The notes under the pieces were generated by a model. It saw nothing but the letters and a program-made list of their open reading frames with translations. It was not told where the DNA came from and ran no database searches. From positions 1-26,418 of the forward strand of contig CAMPIO010000044.1 in the NCBI GenBank assembly GCA_946886405.1: a stretch of 26,418 nt of DNA, given 5' to 3'. Source of the stretch: an uncultured Pseudoxanthomonas sp. Lineage in GTDB: Bacteria; Pseudomonadota; Gammaproteobacteria; Xanthomonadales; Xanthomonadaceae. Each line of letters starts with the position of its first letter. Positions within the stretch are counted from its first letter, which is position 1. Positions 1 to 7,782 of the stretch are shown here, in pieces. The translations under genes were made by a program, and so were the position numbers.

Positions 1-187
1 GGTGGAGCGGTGGTTGTTGAAGGATGGGCCGCGGACGCTGTGGATCGGGGTGTGGTCGGAGAATGTCGGCGCGCAGCGATTCTATGAGCGGCAGGGGTTT
101 TCGCGCGTGGGTGGGTACAAGTTCGCGGTGGGGAAGACGTTGGATGATGAGTTCATCCTGCGACGGGATGCGTCTGCTGTCGGTTGA
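1..187 (+). CDS. GNAT-family N-acetyltransferase, C-terminal fragment
   Basis: Only the last roughly 61 residues are in the window; the reading frame is open at the left edge, so the GTG at 2 is probably an internal valine and not the start. The visible part contains LWIGVWSENVGAQRFYERQGF, which matches the last conserved strand-helix segment of GNAT acetyltransferases: an Asn, then Ala, then a Tyr and a Gly-Phe pair, where the Tyr is often the general acid. It would transfer an acetyl group from acetyl-CoA to an unknown amine. The substrate cannot be read from this piece. The frame ends at TGA 185-187, directly before a repeat-filled gap. Confidence 0.75.
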   Translation, partial: VERWLLKDGPRTLWIGVWSENVGAQRFYERQGFSRVGGYKFAVGKTLDDEFILRRDASAVG

Positions 188-221
188 TGTAGGAGCTTCC
201 GCTTGCCCTGCGGGCCAGCGG

Positions 222-255
222 GTAACTTTTCTTTGTGTGGCCAAAGAAAAGTCAC
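222..255. repeat. Inverted repeat, 14-bp arms
   Basis: GTAACTTTTCTTTG (222-235) faces CAAAGAAAAGTCAC (242-255) across a 6-nt loop. The only mismatch can form a G-U pair in RNA on one strand. The element is AT-rich against a very GC-rich background. It lies 35 bp after the GNAT stop codon and could act as a bidirectional RNA 3' end, although no clean U-tract follows the stem. I recall similar sequences as intergenic repeats in xanthomonads. Confidence 0.65.
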
Positions 256-343
256 CAAAAGAAAGGCCATTCCCCGACGAAGCAATCCCATTACTTGGCT
301 GCTACCGGGATTTTCCGACTCGCCTTCCTGGCGAGGCGGAAAA

Positions 344-365
344 CGGCGGACATCCTTGTCCGCCG
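344..365. repeat. Perfect 9-bp GC-rich hairpin
   Basis: CGGCGGACA (344-352), loop TCCT, then TGTCCGCCG (357-365) form a perfect stem. It lies inside the gene-free repeat block and appears to be part of the same repetitive family, not an isolated terminator, because no T-run follows on either strand. Confidence 0.55.
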
Positions 366-421
366 CCCTCCGGGTCAGGTGGGCTCGCTGGCGCATCGGG
401 ATAGTGAAGATCAAGCCCTCC

Positions 422-503
422 CCCTGTAGGAGCGCCCCATGGGCGCGATGCTTTCCGTTCCGGTGGGGATAGAGCATCGCGGGCATGGCCCGCTCCTACA
501 GGG
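422..503. repeat. REPIN: two REP palindromes in inverted orientation
   Basis: Two 31-bp arms (422-452 and 473-503) face each other across a 20-bp spacer. Each starts, read inward, with CCCTGTAGGAGCG and ends with CGCGATGCT. Each arm also folds on itself around a CAT core. The arms differ at only four positions, and these form two compensated base pairs, so both internal stems stay fully paired (GCGCCC-CAT-GGGCGC against GCGGGC-CAT-GCCCGC). This is the architecture of REPINs, which are mobilised in trans by RAYT transposases (TnpA-REP). No RAYT gene is in the window. Confidence 0.8.
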
Positions 504-545
504 CAACATGCGGAAGGCTGATTTCCTGCGGCGGCGTTGACTGGC

Positions 546-581
546 CGCGATGCGGTTCTGCGGATCGTGAAACGCATCGCG
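546..581. terminator. Stem-loop beyond the 3' end of the exported hydrolase gene
   Basis: CGCGATGCG (546-554) and CGCATCGCG (573-581) form a perfect 9-bp stem with an 18-nt loop. It begins 20 bp past the minus-strand hydrolase stop codon at 602, a normal position for a transcript end. No T-run follows in the minus direction, so a classical intrinsic terminator is not shown. The CGCGATGC string is shared with the neighbouring REPIN, so this may be a degenerate repeat copy. Confidence 0.35.
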
Positions 582-601
582 GGTAGGCTCCCTAGGCCGG
601 G

Positions 602-1540
602 CTACTTCTGCAGGAACTCGAGCAGATCCTGGTTGACGCGGTCCTTGTGGGTGTCGGTCAGGCCGTGGGGGGCGCCGGCGTAGACGATCAGCTTGGCGTT
701 CTTGATCAGCGCGGCGGAGGCCTTGCCGGCGGCGTCGATGGGGACGATCTGGTCGTCGTCGCCGTGGATCACCAGGGTGGGGATGTCGAACTTCTTCAGG
801 TCGCCGCGGAAGTCGGTGGCCGAGAACGCGGCGATGGAGTCGTACGTGTTCTTGTGGCCGCCCTGCATGCCCTGGGCCCACCAGCTGTCGATCAGGCCCT
901 GCGAGACCTTCGCGCCGGGGCGATTGAAGCCGTAGAACGGGCCGGACGGGATGTCCTTGTACAGCTGCGAACGGTTGGCCAGCTGGCCCTTGCGGATGCC
1001 GTCGAAGACTTCGATCGGCAAGCCGCCCGGATTGTCGGCGGTCTTCAGCATCAGCGGCGGTACGGCGCTGATCAGCACGGCTTTCTTCACGCGGCTGGTG
1101 CCGTGGCGCCCGATGTAGCGCGCCACTTCGCCGCCGCCGGTGGAGAACCCGACCACGGTGACATCCTTCAGGTCCAGCGTATTGATGACCGTGGCCAGAT
1201 CATCGGCGTAGTGGTCCATGTCGTTGCCGTCCCACGGCTGGCTGGAGCGACCGTGGCCGCGGCGGTCGTGCGCGACCACGCGGTAGCCCTTGGAGGCCAG
1301 AAAGATCATCTGCGATTCCCAGCTGTCCGAGGACAGTGGCCAGCCGTGGCTGAAGGTGACGACCGGGCCGTTCTTCGGGCCCCAGTCCTTGTAGTAGAGC
1401 TGCACGCCGTCGGCGGTGGTGATGTAGCTGGCGGTGCGTTCGGCGGCGACCGGCGCGGCGGGTGCGGCCTGGGCGGTGAGTCCGGCCTGGGTAGCGACGG
1501 CCAACACGGTGGCGGCGAGGGAGCGGGTGAGCGTGTTCAT
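602..1540 (-). CDS. Exported alpha/beta hydrolase, non-heme chloroperoxidase/esterase type
   Basis: This 312-residue protein opens with a Sec-type signal peptide (residues 1 to about 25, ending near AQA), so it should act in the periplasm or outside the cell. The mature part has the full alpha/beta-hydrolase set: oxyanion segment [11 protein letters not shown] (about 64-74), nucleophile Ser133 in GFSTGGG, acid Asp263 in HGDDDQIVP and His292 in GAPHGL. Spacing and motifs match cofactor-free haloperoxidases and Pseudomonas fluorescens-type aryl esterases, which hydrolyse esters and can show perhydrolase activity with peroxide. Most members of this family are cytosolic, so the leader is unusual. 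It lies 38 bp downstream of ohr on the same strand and is probably its operon partner. The natural substrate is unknown. Confidence 0.88.
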   Translation of the reverse strand: MNTLTRSLAATVLAVATQAGLTAQAAPAAPVAAERTASYITTADGVQLYYKDWGPKNGPVVTFSHGWPLSSDSWESQMIFLASKGYRVVAHDRRGHGRSSQPWDGNDMDHYADDLATVINTLDLKDVTVVGFSTGGGEVARYIGRHGTSRVKKAVLISAVPPLMLKTADNPGGLPIEVFDGIRKGQLANRSQLYKDIPSGPFYGFNRPGAKVSQGLIDSWWAQGMQGGHKNTYDSIAAFSATDFRGDLKKFDIPTLVIHGDDDQIVPIDAAGKASAALIKNAKLIVYAGAPHGLTDTHKDRVNQDLLEFLQK

Positions 1541-1578
1541 GGGAGTGGAGTCCTGTGGAGGGTGGTCAGGAACAGCGG

Positions 1579-2007
1579 TCAGTCAGCGATCACCAGCGTC
1601 ACGTCGATGTTGCCGCGCGTGGCGTTGGAGTAGGGACACACGATGTGGGCGGCGTCGACGAGGGCCTGCAGCTGGTCGCGGTCGATGCCGGGTGCAGCGA
1701 TGGTCAGTTCCGCCTGGATACCGAAGCCGGTCGGGATCTGGCCGATGCCGACCTTGCCGGTGACGGTGGTGGTGCCAGGCAGGACGATCTTCTGCTTGCC
1801 GGCGACGAACTTCAACGCGCCCAGGAAGCAGGCCGAGTAGCCGGCCGCGAACAGCTGTTCCGGGTTGGTGCCGTCACCGCCGGCGCCGCCGAGCTCGCGC
1901 GGGGTGGACAGCGTGACGTCCAGTGCGCCGTCGGACGAGGTGGCCTGGCCTTCGCGGCCGCCGGAGGCCGTGGCGGTGGCGGTGTAGAGGATCTTTTCGA
2001 TGGACAT
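1579..2007 (-). CDS. ohr: Organic hydroperoxide resistance protein Ohr (OsmC/Ohr family)
   Basis: This 142-residue protein carries the two reactive cysteines of Ohr: Cys60 in [12 protein letters not shown] and Cys124 in [11 protein letters not shown]. The latter segment separates Ohr from OsmC. Ohr proteins are thiol-dependent peroxidases that reduce organic and lipid hydroperoxides in the cytosol, usually with lipoylated proteins as reductant; both points are family knowledge. The ATG at 2005-2007 is preceded by an AAGGAA ribosome-binding site. It is the first gene of a likely two-gene minus-strand operon with the exported hydrolase, and is divergent from an AraC-type regulator. Xanthomonad ohr genes are classically paired with the MarR-type repressor OhrR; none is visible here. 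Confidence 0.93.
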   Translation of the reverse strand: MSIEKILYTATATASGGREGQATSSDGALDVTLSTPRELGGAGGDGTNPEQLFAAGYSACFLGALKFVAGKQKIVLPGTTTVTGKVGIGQIPTGFGIQAELTIAAPGIDRDQLQALVDAAHIVCPYSNATRGNIDVTLVIAD

Positions 2008-2130
2008 GGCGGTATTCCTTGAGGAGTGGGTGGTCCGGGGCGGGGTGGCCGTCCGGTGAGGTGTACTTTGCGCGCCGACATGGGACGCGGGGTGATATAG
2101 AATCCTGAAAACTTGATCGGAAGTATCGCC
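2008..2130. promoter_or_regulatory. Shared control region between ohr and the AraC-type regulator gene
   Basis: This 123-bp gap between divergent start codons must hold both promoters and probably the regulator's binding sites. The only AT-rich patch is at 2094-2117 and contains TATAGAAT (2096-2103), a plausible -10 region for the rightward promoter; its complement offers TATATC for the leftward one. No good -35 box at standard spacing is obvious, which would fit promoters that need an activator. GGAAG at 2119-2123 is the ribosome-binding site of the regulator gene. Confidence 0.4.
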
Positions 2131-2958
2131 ATGGTCGACCGGCTTGCTGTGCTGCTGGAACGTTTCTCGGTGTCGGCGGAGGTGTTCCATGCCGGCGCGC
2201 TCTGCGGCATCAACACGCTGGAGGCAGAGCCGGGCGTGGGCCAGCTGCATCTGATCCAGCGCGGGCCGCTGGAGGTGTTCCATGGCGCGACGTCGCTGCG
2301 CATCGACACACCCAGCCTGCTGCTCTATCCCCGTGCGATGACGCACCGCTTCGTCAGCGACGATGCGCGCGGAGCCGACATGGCCTGCGCCAACGTGCGC
2401 TTCGACGGCGGTGCGCAGAACCCGATCGGCGCCGCATTGCCCGACGTGGTCTGCCTGCCGCTCGACGGCATCTTCGGTGCGCAGGAGGTGCTGGCCTTGC
2501 TGTTCGAAGAAGCCTTCACCCAGCGCTGCGGACGCACGGCGCTGGTCAACCGCTTGTTCGAAGTGGTGATGATCCAGGTGCTGCGCCAGCTGATGGAAAC
2601 CGGCGAGGTGAGGGGCGGCATGCTGGCCGGCCTGTCGCACCCGCGCCTGCGCAATGCGATCGTGGCGATGCACGAGGCGCCGGCGAAGGAGTGGACGCTG
2701 GAGGAACTGGCGCGCGTGGCTGGCATGTCACGCAGCGTGTTCGCCACGCAGTTCCGCGAGGCGCTGGGCATTACGCCGGGGCACTATCTGCAGGGCTGGC
2801 GCGTGGGCCTGGCGCAGCAGGCGCTGCGGCATGGCAAGCCGCTGAAAGTGGTGGCCTCGGACGTGGGCTACGGCAGCGAGGCGGCACTGTCGCGCGCATT
2901 CAAGGCGCACAGCGGCGTGTCGCCGCGCGAATGGAAGCGGCTGCATGCGGCGCATTGA
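2131..2958 (+). CDS. AraC-family transcriptional regulator with N-terminal cupin domain
   Basis: This 275-residue protein has an N-terminal cupin-like sensing domain (about 5-165) and a C-terminal AraC/XylS double helix-turn-helix (about 170-270). Diagnostic parts of the latter are [23 protein letters not shown] and [27 protein letters not shown]. The ATG at 2131 has GGAAG 7 nt upstream and is preferred over the TTG at 2113. Divergent placement against ohr and the exported hydrolase suggests that it controls those two genes, probably as an activator responding to a small molecule. The ligand is unknown. Cys25 and Cys87 lie in the sensor domain, but nothing shows that they sense redox state. 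Confidence 0.9.
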   Translation: MVDRLAVLLERFSVSAEVFHAGALCGINTLEAEPGVGQLHLIQRGPLEVFHGATSLRIDTPSLLLYPRAMTHRFVSDDARGADMACANVRFDGGAQNPIGAALPDVVCLPLDGIFGAQEVLALLFEEAFTQRCGRTALVNRLFEVVMIQVLRQLMETGEVRGGMLAGLSHPRLRNAIVAMHEAPAKEWTLEELARVAGMSRSVFATQFREALGITPGHYLQGWRVGLAQQALRHGKPLKVVASDVGYGSEAALSRAFKAHSGVSPREWKRLHAAH

Positions 2959-3001
2959 CGCGGCGAAGCGCGAGGCGACACCTTCGCCCATACTGCCGCG
3001 C

Positions 3002-3640
3002 ATGACGGAACCGAACGACGACACCGCGCGCGTGCTGCTGGTGCACGGCATCTGGAACGCGAAGTCCTGGCTGGCGCCCCTTGCGCGGAGCCTCCGCCAC
3101 GAGGGCTTCGAAGTAGAGGTGTTTGGTTATCCGAGCATCCTGGGCGGCCCCGAGCCGGCGATCGCCGCCTTGATCCGGCGCCTGCGGGACGGCCCGCCGA
3201 CCCACCTGGTAGGGCACAGCCTGGGCGGCCTGATCGGGCTTGAAGCACTGCGTCGCGCTCCCGATTTGCCAGTGCGGCGCATGGTCTGCCTGGGGTCGCC
3301 GCTCTGCGGCAGCGGCGCTGCCCGCCGTCTGGCGCGACGCGCGTGGACCGCGCCCGTGCTCGGACGCAGCGGGGCGCTGCTGCAGGCGGGGTGCGTGCCG
3401 TGGCAGGGAACGGTGCCGGTGGCGATGGTGGCCGGCAGCGTCGCGCGGGGCATCGGGCGATTGATCACCCGCTTCGACGGTGTATCGGATGGCACGGTCG
3501 GGCTGGAAGAAACACGGTTGCCGGGCCTGGCGGCGCATTGCATCGTGCCTGCCAGCCATACCGGCCTCGTGTTTTCCGCCGATGCCGCCCGCCAGACGGC
3601 CCGTTTCCTGCGTGATGGCCGCTTCGATGGGCAGGACTGA
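3002..3640 (+). CDS. Small alpha/beta hydrolase, cytosolic lipase/esterase-like
   Basis: This protein is 212 residues from the ATG at 3002. The motifs are VLLVHGIWN (11-19, oxyanion strand), nucleophile Ser73 in GHSLGG, probable acid Asp163 in GVSDGTVGLEE and His186 in ASHTGLVFS. The order matches small lipase-like hydrolases of the PGAP1/EstA type without a lid domain. No signal peptide or membrane segment is visible. An in-frame ATG at 2945 overlaps the end of the regulator gene and would add 19 residues that do not fit the fold; no strong ribosome-binding site favours either start. The gene follows the AraC-type regulator by 43 bp and may be read through from it. The substrate is unknown. 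Confidence 0.8.
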   Translation: MTEPNDDTARVLLVHGIWNAKSWLAPLARSLRHEGFEVEVFGYPSILGGPEPAIAALIRRLRDGPPTHLVGHSLGGLIGLEALRRAPDLPVRRMVCLGSPLCGSGAARRLARRAWTAPVLGRSGALLQAGCVPWQGTVPVAMVAGSVARGIGRLITRFDGVSDGTVGLEETRLPGLAAHCIVPASHTGLVFSADAARQTARFLRDGRFDGQD

Positions 3641-3664
3641 CCTGCGCGTGGGGGCGCGTATAAT
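3637..3664 (+). promoter_or_regulatory. Probable sigma-70 promoter for yebC-ruvC
   Basis: A consensus TATAAT (3659-3664) lies 16 bp after CTGACC (3637-3642), which matches the -35 consensus at four of six positions. It begins at the stop codon of the preceding hydrolase gene and sits 33 bp before the yebC start, giving a short leader with GGAAG (3688-3692) as ribosome-binding site. This is one of the clearest promoters in the window. Confidence 0.65.
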
Positions 3665-3697
3665 CCGCGCCCTTGTCAGTGCACTCCGGAAGTCACC

Positions 3698-4429
3698 ATG
3701 GGCAGAGGCCCGTCGATCGAAGCCCGCAAGAACGCCACCGATGCCAAGCGGGGCAAGATCTTCACCAAGATCATCCGTGAGATCGGCGTGGCGGCACGCG
3801 CCGGTGGCGGTGAGCCGGCCAACAACCCGCGCCTGCGCGTGGCCGTGGACAAGGGCCTGTCCGCCAACATGTCGAAGGACGTCATCGAGCGCGCCATCAA
3901 GAAGGCGACCGGCGAGCTGGAAGGCGTGTTGTTCGAGGAGATCCGCTACGAGGGCTATGCCCCAGGCGGCGTCGCAGTGATCGTGGACTGCCTGACCGAC
4001 AACCGCGTCCGCACCGTGGCCGAAGTGCGCCACGCCTTCGGCAAGCATGGCGGCAACATGGGCACGGAAGGCTCGGTGGCCTTCATGTTCAAGCGACTCG
4101 GCGTGCTGAGTTATGCGCCCGGCGCCGATGAAGAGAGGATCACCGAAGCCGCGATCGAGGCGGGCGCCGACGACATCGTGGTGTATCCGGGCGATGGATC
4201 GATCGATGTCGTCACCACGCCCGAGGCCTTCCAGGGGGTGAAGGAGGCGATGGAGGCAGCGGGCCTGAAAGCCGACCATGCCGAGATCACGTTCCGTGCC
4301 GACAACGACATCAGCGTGGAAGGCGAGACCGCCCTGCAGGTGAAGAAACTGCTGGACATGCTGGAAGACCTGGACGACGTGCAGGATGTCTATTCCAACG
4401 CCGACCTGGGCGCGGACGCGTACGCGTAA
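3698..4429 (+). CDS. yebC: YebC/PmpR/TACO1-family protein
   Basis: This 243-residue protein contains the family core [24 protein letters not shown] near the N-terminus, [12 protein letters not shown], and the central [23 protein letters not shown]. YebC proteins are three-domain, ribosome-associated factors. Family members have been described both as DNA-binding regulators and as translation factors that relieve stalling at proline-rich stretches. The N-terminus reads [20 protein letters not shown] in place of the usual MAGHSKWANIKHRK form; I recall this variant from xanthomonads. The start is supported by GGAAG 5 nt upstream. The stop codon is 9 nt before ruvC, so the two are probably cotranscribed, the usual arrangement in proteobacteria. 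Confidence 0.95.
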   Translation: MGRGPSIEARKNATDAKRGKIFTKIIREIGVAARAGGGEPANNPRLRVAVDKGLSANMSKDVIERAIKKATGELEGVLFEEIRYEGYAPGGVAVIVDCLTDNRVRTVAEVRHAFGKHGGNMGTEGSVAFMFKRLGVLSYAPGADEERITEAAIEAGADDIVVYPGDGSIDVVTTPEAFQGVKEAMEAAGLKADHAEITFRADNDISVEGETALQVKKLLDMLEDLDDVQDVYSNADLGADAYA

Positions 4430-4438
4430 GCAGGCCAT

Positions 4439-4960
4439 GTGACCCGCATCCTCGGCATCGATCCCGGCTCCCAGCGCACCGGCATCGGCATCATCGATGT
4501 CGATGCCACGGGCAAGGTGAGCCATGTCCACCATGCACCGCTCGTATTGCTGGGTGCGGAAGATTTCCCCCAGCGACTGCGCGTGCTGCTGGACGGACTG
4601 ACCGCCATCATCGCCACCTGGCAGCCGGATGAAGTGGCCATCGAGAAAGTCTTCATGGCGCGCAATCCCGATTCCGCATTGAAACTGGGGCAGGCGCGGG
4701 GCGCCGCCATCAGTGCCGTGGTGCTGCGCGACCTGCCGGTGCACGAATACGCGGCCAAGGAAGTGAAGCTGGCCGTGGTCGGCCGCGGCGGCGCGGAGAA
4801 GACCCAGATCCAGCACATGGTGGGCATCATGTTGAACCTGCAGGGCAAACTGCAGGCCGATGCGGCCGATGCGCTCGCGGTCGCCATCACCCATGCGCAC
4901 GTACGCGCCACGGCGAAGCGCCTGGGCGTGAGTTCGCAACTGGCCTGGAGCAGGAAATGA
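4439..4960 (+). CDS. ruvC: Crossover junction endodeoxyribonuclease RuvC
   Basis: This 173-residue protein has the size of E. coli RuvC and the complete acidic active site: Asp8 ([10 protein letters not shown]), Glu69 (VAIEKVF), Asp141 and Asp144 ([13 protein letters not shown]). RuvC is a dimeric nuclease that cuts Holliday junctions symmetrically after RuvAB branch migration. The start is GTG at 4439; an overlapping ATG at 4437 is followed at once by TGA and is not usable. GCAGG at 4430-4434 is the likely ribosome-binding site. Unlike compact ruvCA operons, the next gene is 196 bp away because a repeat pair lies between them. Confidence 0.97.
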   Translation: MTRILGIDPGSQRTGIGIIDVDATGKVSHVHHAPLVLLGAEDFPQRLRVLLDGLTAIIATWQPDEVAIEKVFMARNPDSALKLGQARGAAISAVVLRDLPVHEYAAKEVKLAVVGRGGAEKTQIQHMVGIMLNLQGKLQADAADALAVAITHAHVRATAKRLGVSSQLAWSRK

Positions 4961-4982
4961 TCGGTCGGCGTTCGCTGAGCGA

Positions 4983-5139
4983 GCCCCTCTACCGGCGGGC
5001 GATGGGTTGGGGTGAGGGCAGCCGAAGTCCGGATGATCGAGGACTCATGCGGCAGACCGCGCTCCGCTGTTCGCGGCCATGGACTCGGTTCGGCCCTCAT
5101 CCGGCGCGTCGCGCCACCTTCTCCCGGTGGGAGAAGGGC
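4983..5139. repeat. Inverted pair of REP-like elements between ruvC and ruvA
   Basis: The right arm (5093-5139) starts GCCCTCATCCGGCG and ends with a perfect 9-bp hairpin: CCTTCTCCC (5117-5125), loop GGT, GGGAGAAGG (5129-5137). The left arm (4983-5019), read on the minus strand, starts GCCCTCACCCCAACCC and ends in a decayed version of the same hairpin. The shared GCCCTCA-CC start and opposite orientation indicate a REPIN-like insertion. The middle 73 bp show nothing else. The pair fills almost the whole ruvC-ruvA gap, and its hairpin ends 7 nt before the ruvA AGGAG sequence. Confidence 0.7.
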
Positions 5140-5156
5140 AACGCAGGAGTTTCTCC

Positions 5157-5744
5157 ATGATCGGACGTCTTCGCGGCATCCTGGCGTACAAGTCGCCGCC
5201 CTGGCTGGTGATCGACGTCGGTGGCGTGGGGTACGAGCTGGAAGCGCCGATGAGCACGTTCTACGACCTGCCGGACGTGGGTCGCGAAGTGCTGCTGTTC
5301 ACGCACCACGCGCAGAAGGAGGACAGCGTGTCGCTGTACGGCTTCCTGCGCGAGGGCGAGCGCCGCCTGTTCCGCGACGTGCAGAAGGTCACCGGCATCG
5401 GTGCGAAGATCGCGCTCGCGGTGCTGTCCGGTGCCAGCGTCGACGAATTCGCGCGCATGGTGCAGACCGGCGACATCACCGCCCTGACGCGCATCCCCGG
5501 CATCGGCAAGAAGACCGCCGAGCGCATGGTGGTGGAACTGCGCGACCGCGCGGCCGACCTGATGGGTACCGGTGTGGGCGGCATCACCGCGTTGCCGGCG
5601 GATCCGCAGTCCGAAGCCACCATTGCCCTGCAGCAGCTCGGCTACAAGCCCGCCGAAGCCACCCGCATGGCACGCGATGCCACGGCGCCCGGCGACGACG
5701 CGGCCATGATCATCCGCAAGGCCCTGCAGTCCGCATTGCGCTGA
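5157..5744 (+). CDS. ruvA: Holliday junction branch migration protein RuvA
   Basis: This 195-residue protein is close to the usual 200 or so. The N-terminal OB-fold ([28 protein letters not shown]) is followed by two helix-hairpin-helix motifs that grip the junction arms, [15 protein letters not shown] and [18 protein letters not shown]-terminal domain (about 145-195) binds RuvB. RuvA forms a tetramer on the four-way junction and loads the RuvB motor. The ATG at 5157 is chosen because AGGAG (5145-5149) lies 7 nt upstream and the OB-fold begins directly at it. A repeat-derived hairpin sits immediately upstream of that ribosome-binding site. Its partner ruvB is 3.2 kb downstream, beyond kup and a DUF418 gene. 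Confidence 0.97.
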   Translation: MIGRLRGILAYKSPPWLVIDVGGVGYELEAPMSTFYDLPDVGREVLLFTHHAQKEDSVSLYGFLREGERRLFRDVQKVTGIGAKIALAVLSGASVDEFARMVQTGDITALTRIPGIGKKTAERMVVELRDRAADLMGTGVGGITALPADPQSEATIALQQLGYKPAEATRMARDATAPGDDAAMIIRKALQSALR

Positions 5745-5796
5745 CTGTCGCCCTAGAGCATCCCTTCACTTCCACAGCGCTACCCTGCCGGCCGCC

Positions 5797-7725
5797 ATGT
5801 CCACCCCACATTCTTCCCACGCCGAGCCCGGCAACGCCGGCCAGCACGGTCATTCGCAGGCGGGCATGGTCGCGCTGGTGGCCGGCGCGGTCGGTGTGGT
5901 GTTCGGCGACATCGGCACCAGCCCGCTGTACACCATCAAGGAGATGTTCCACCCGCACTTCGGCCTGACGCCCGATCCGGACACGGTGCGCGGCCTGCTG
6001 TCGCTGGGCTTCTGGTCGCTGCTGCTGGTGGTGACGCTGAAGTACGTCATCGTGATCATGCGCGCCGACAACGAAGGCGAGGGCGGCATCATGGCGCTGA
6101 CGGCGCTGGCACAGCGCAGCCTGGCCAAGGGCTCGCGCATGAGCTACACGGTCGGCATCCTCGGCATCTTCGGTGCGGCGCTGTTCTTCGGCGACGGCAT
6201 GATCACCCCGCCGATCACGGTGCTGGGTGCGGTCGAGGGTCTGGAAGTGGTGTCGCCCGTCTTCAAGCAATGGGTGGTGCCGATCAGCCTGGTCATCCTG
6301 ACCGGCCTGTTCGCCATGCAGCGCTTCGGCACGGCGAAGGTCGGCAGGGCCTTCGGCCCCGTCATGATCACCTGGTTCATCGTGCTGGCCGGTTTCGGCA
6401 TCTACAACATCGCGCACAACCCGTCGGTGCTGGCGGCGCTGAACCCGTACTGGGCGTGGCACTTCTTCGTGACCCACGACTGGCACGCGGTGCTGATCCT
6501 CGGTGCAGTGGTGCTGACGGTGACCGGCGGCGAAGCGCTGTACGCCGACATGGGCCACTTCGGCAAGCGGCCCATCCGCTGGGGCTGGTTCGGCTTCGTG
6601 CTGCCGGCGCTGGTGCTGAACTACTACGGGCAGGGCGCGGTGCTGCTGCGCCATCCCGAAGCGGTGGCGAATCCGTTCTACATGTCGATCCCCGACTGTG
6701 CGCAGATCCCGATGCTGGTGCTGGCGACGACGGCCGCCGCGGTGGCTTCGCAGGCGGTCATCACCGGCGCCTTCTCGGTGACGCGCCAGGCCATCCAGCT
6801 GGGTTACCTGCCGCGCCTGCATATCAAGTACACCTCTAAAGACACCATCGGCCAGATCTATGTGCCATCGGTCAACCTGATGCTGTACCTGGCGGTGATC
6901 GTGCTGGTACTGAGTTTCCAGAGTTCCGGCGCGCTGGCCACGGCCTACGGTCTGTCGGTGACCGGCACCATGCTGATCGACACGTTGCTGCTGGCCATCG
7001 TGGCGTATACGCGCTGGCCGGATTCGCGCCGCTGGGTGCTGCCGCTGTGCGGCATCTTCCTGGTCATCGACCTGGCGTTCCTGTTCGCCAATGGCGCCAA
7101 GCTGTTGACCGGCATCGGCGCGTGGGTGCCGCTGTTCATCGGCATCACCGCTTTCACGATGATGCGTACCTGGCGTCGCGGTCGTGAGCTGCTGCATGGC
7201 GAAGTGCAGAAGGAAGGCATACGGCTGGATACCTTCCTGCCGGGCCTGATGCTGGCGCCGCCGGTACGCGTGCCCGGCACGGCCATCTTCCTGACCGCCG
7301 ACAAGGGCGTGGTGCCGCACGCGCTGCTGCACAACCTCAAGCACAACAAGGTGCTGCACGAGCGCAACGTGTTCCTGACGGTCGAGACGCTGGCCGTGCC
7401 GTATGCACCGAAGAAGAAGCGGCTGAAGATCGATCCGATCGGCGACGACTTCTACCGCGTGGTGATCAGCTACGGCTTCGCCGAGACGCCGGACGTGCCG
7501 CAGGCGCTGATGGGCTCGTGCGACCAGGGCGGCGTGTACTTCGACCCGATGGAGACCACGTACTTCGCCAGCCGCGAGACCGTGGTCGCGCGTCGTCAGG
7601 GCGGCATGCCGATCTGGCGTGACAAGCTGTTCGCCGCCATGCATCGCAACGCCGCGCCGGCGACGGGTTTCTTCCGCATCCCCGGCAACCGCCTGGTCGA
7701 GCTGGGCGCGCAGGTCGAGATCTGA
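5797..7725 (+). CDS. kup: Low-affinity potassium transporter Kup
   Basis: This 642-residue inner-membrane protein belongs to the KUP/HAK/KT family, which imports K+ with H+. The signature is [18 protein letters not shown] (about 35-52), where Asp38 corresponds to the conserved acidic residue of the first membrane helix. [22 protein letters not shown] and [22 protein letters not shown] are further family segments. About twelve hydrophobic helices occupy residues 25-460, and a hydrophilic cytosolic C-terminal domain follows. The 24 residues before the first helix are His-rich and poorly conserved. No strong ribosome-binding site is seen before the ATG at 5797. It is 52 bp after ruvA and inserted between ruvA and ruvB. 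Confidence 0.96.
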   Translation: MSTPHSSHAEPGNAGQHGHSQAGMVALVAGAVGVVFGDIGTSPLYTIKEMFHPHFGLTPDPDTVRGLLSLGFWSLLLVVTLKYVIVIMRADNEGEGGIMALTALAQRSLAKGSRMSYTVGILGIFGAALFFGDGMITPPITVLGAVEGLEVVSPVFKQWVVPISLVILTGLFAMQRFGTAKVGRAFGPVMITWFIVLAGFGIYNIAHNPSVLAALNPYWAWHFFVTHDWHAVLILGAVVLTVTGGEALYADMGHFGKRPIRWGWFGFVLPALVLNYYGQGAVLLRHPEAVANPFYMSIPDCAQIPMLVLATTAAAVASQAVITGAFSVTRQAIQLGYLPRLHIKYTSKDTIGQIYVPSVNLMLYLAVIVLVLSFQSSGALATAYGLSVTGTMLIDTLLLAIVAYTRWPDSRRWVLPLCGIFLVIDLAFLFANGAKLLTGIGAWVPLFIGITAFTMMRTWRRGRELLHGEVQKEGIRLDTFLPGLMLAPPVRVPGTAIFLTADKGVVPHALLHNLKHNKVLHERNVFLTVETLAVPYAPKKKRLKIDPIGDDFYRVVISYGFAETPDVPQALMGSCDQGGVYFDPMETTYFASRETVVARRQGGMPIWRDKLFAAMHRNAAPATGFFRIPGNRLVELGAQVEI

Positions 7726-7782
7726 CGCGGCGAGGCGAGGGCGCTGCCGTACACTCGGCCGTCACTTACGCAGGGATGCAGG

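Larger units (their letters stand above)
188..601. other. Gene-free intergenic block filled with palindromic repeats
   Basis: This 414-bp gap separates the GNAT gene (plus strand) from the converging minus-strand hydrolase. I see no credible coding frame in it. It contains, in order: a lone TGTAGGAGC half-site at 189-197, a 14-bp inverted repeat at 222-255, a CGCC/GGCG mini-hairpin at 321-333, a perfect 9-bp hairpin at 344-365, a two-armed REPIN at 422-503 and a 9-bp stem-loop at 546-581. From memory, similar strings recur between genes in xanthomonad genomes. Since both flanking genes read into the gap, the hairpins may also help end or protect the two transcripts; this is inference. Confidence 0.7.

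Noticed and set aside
2113..2130. TTG at 2113 as the start of the AraC-type regulator
   Set aside because: The ATG at 2131 has a well-placed GGAAG, whereas the TTG would read through that ribosome-binding site and has none of its own.
2900..4939. A 679-codon minus-strand open frame opposite the alpha/beta hydrolase, yebC and ruvC
   Set aside because: Same cause: it is a shadow of real genes, with no recognisable motif and no ribosome-binding site.
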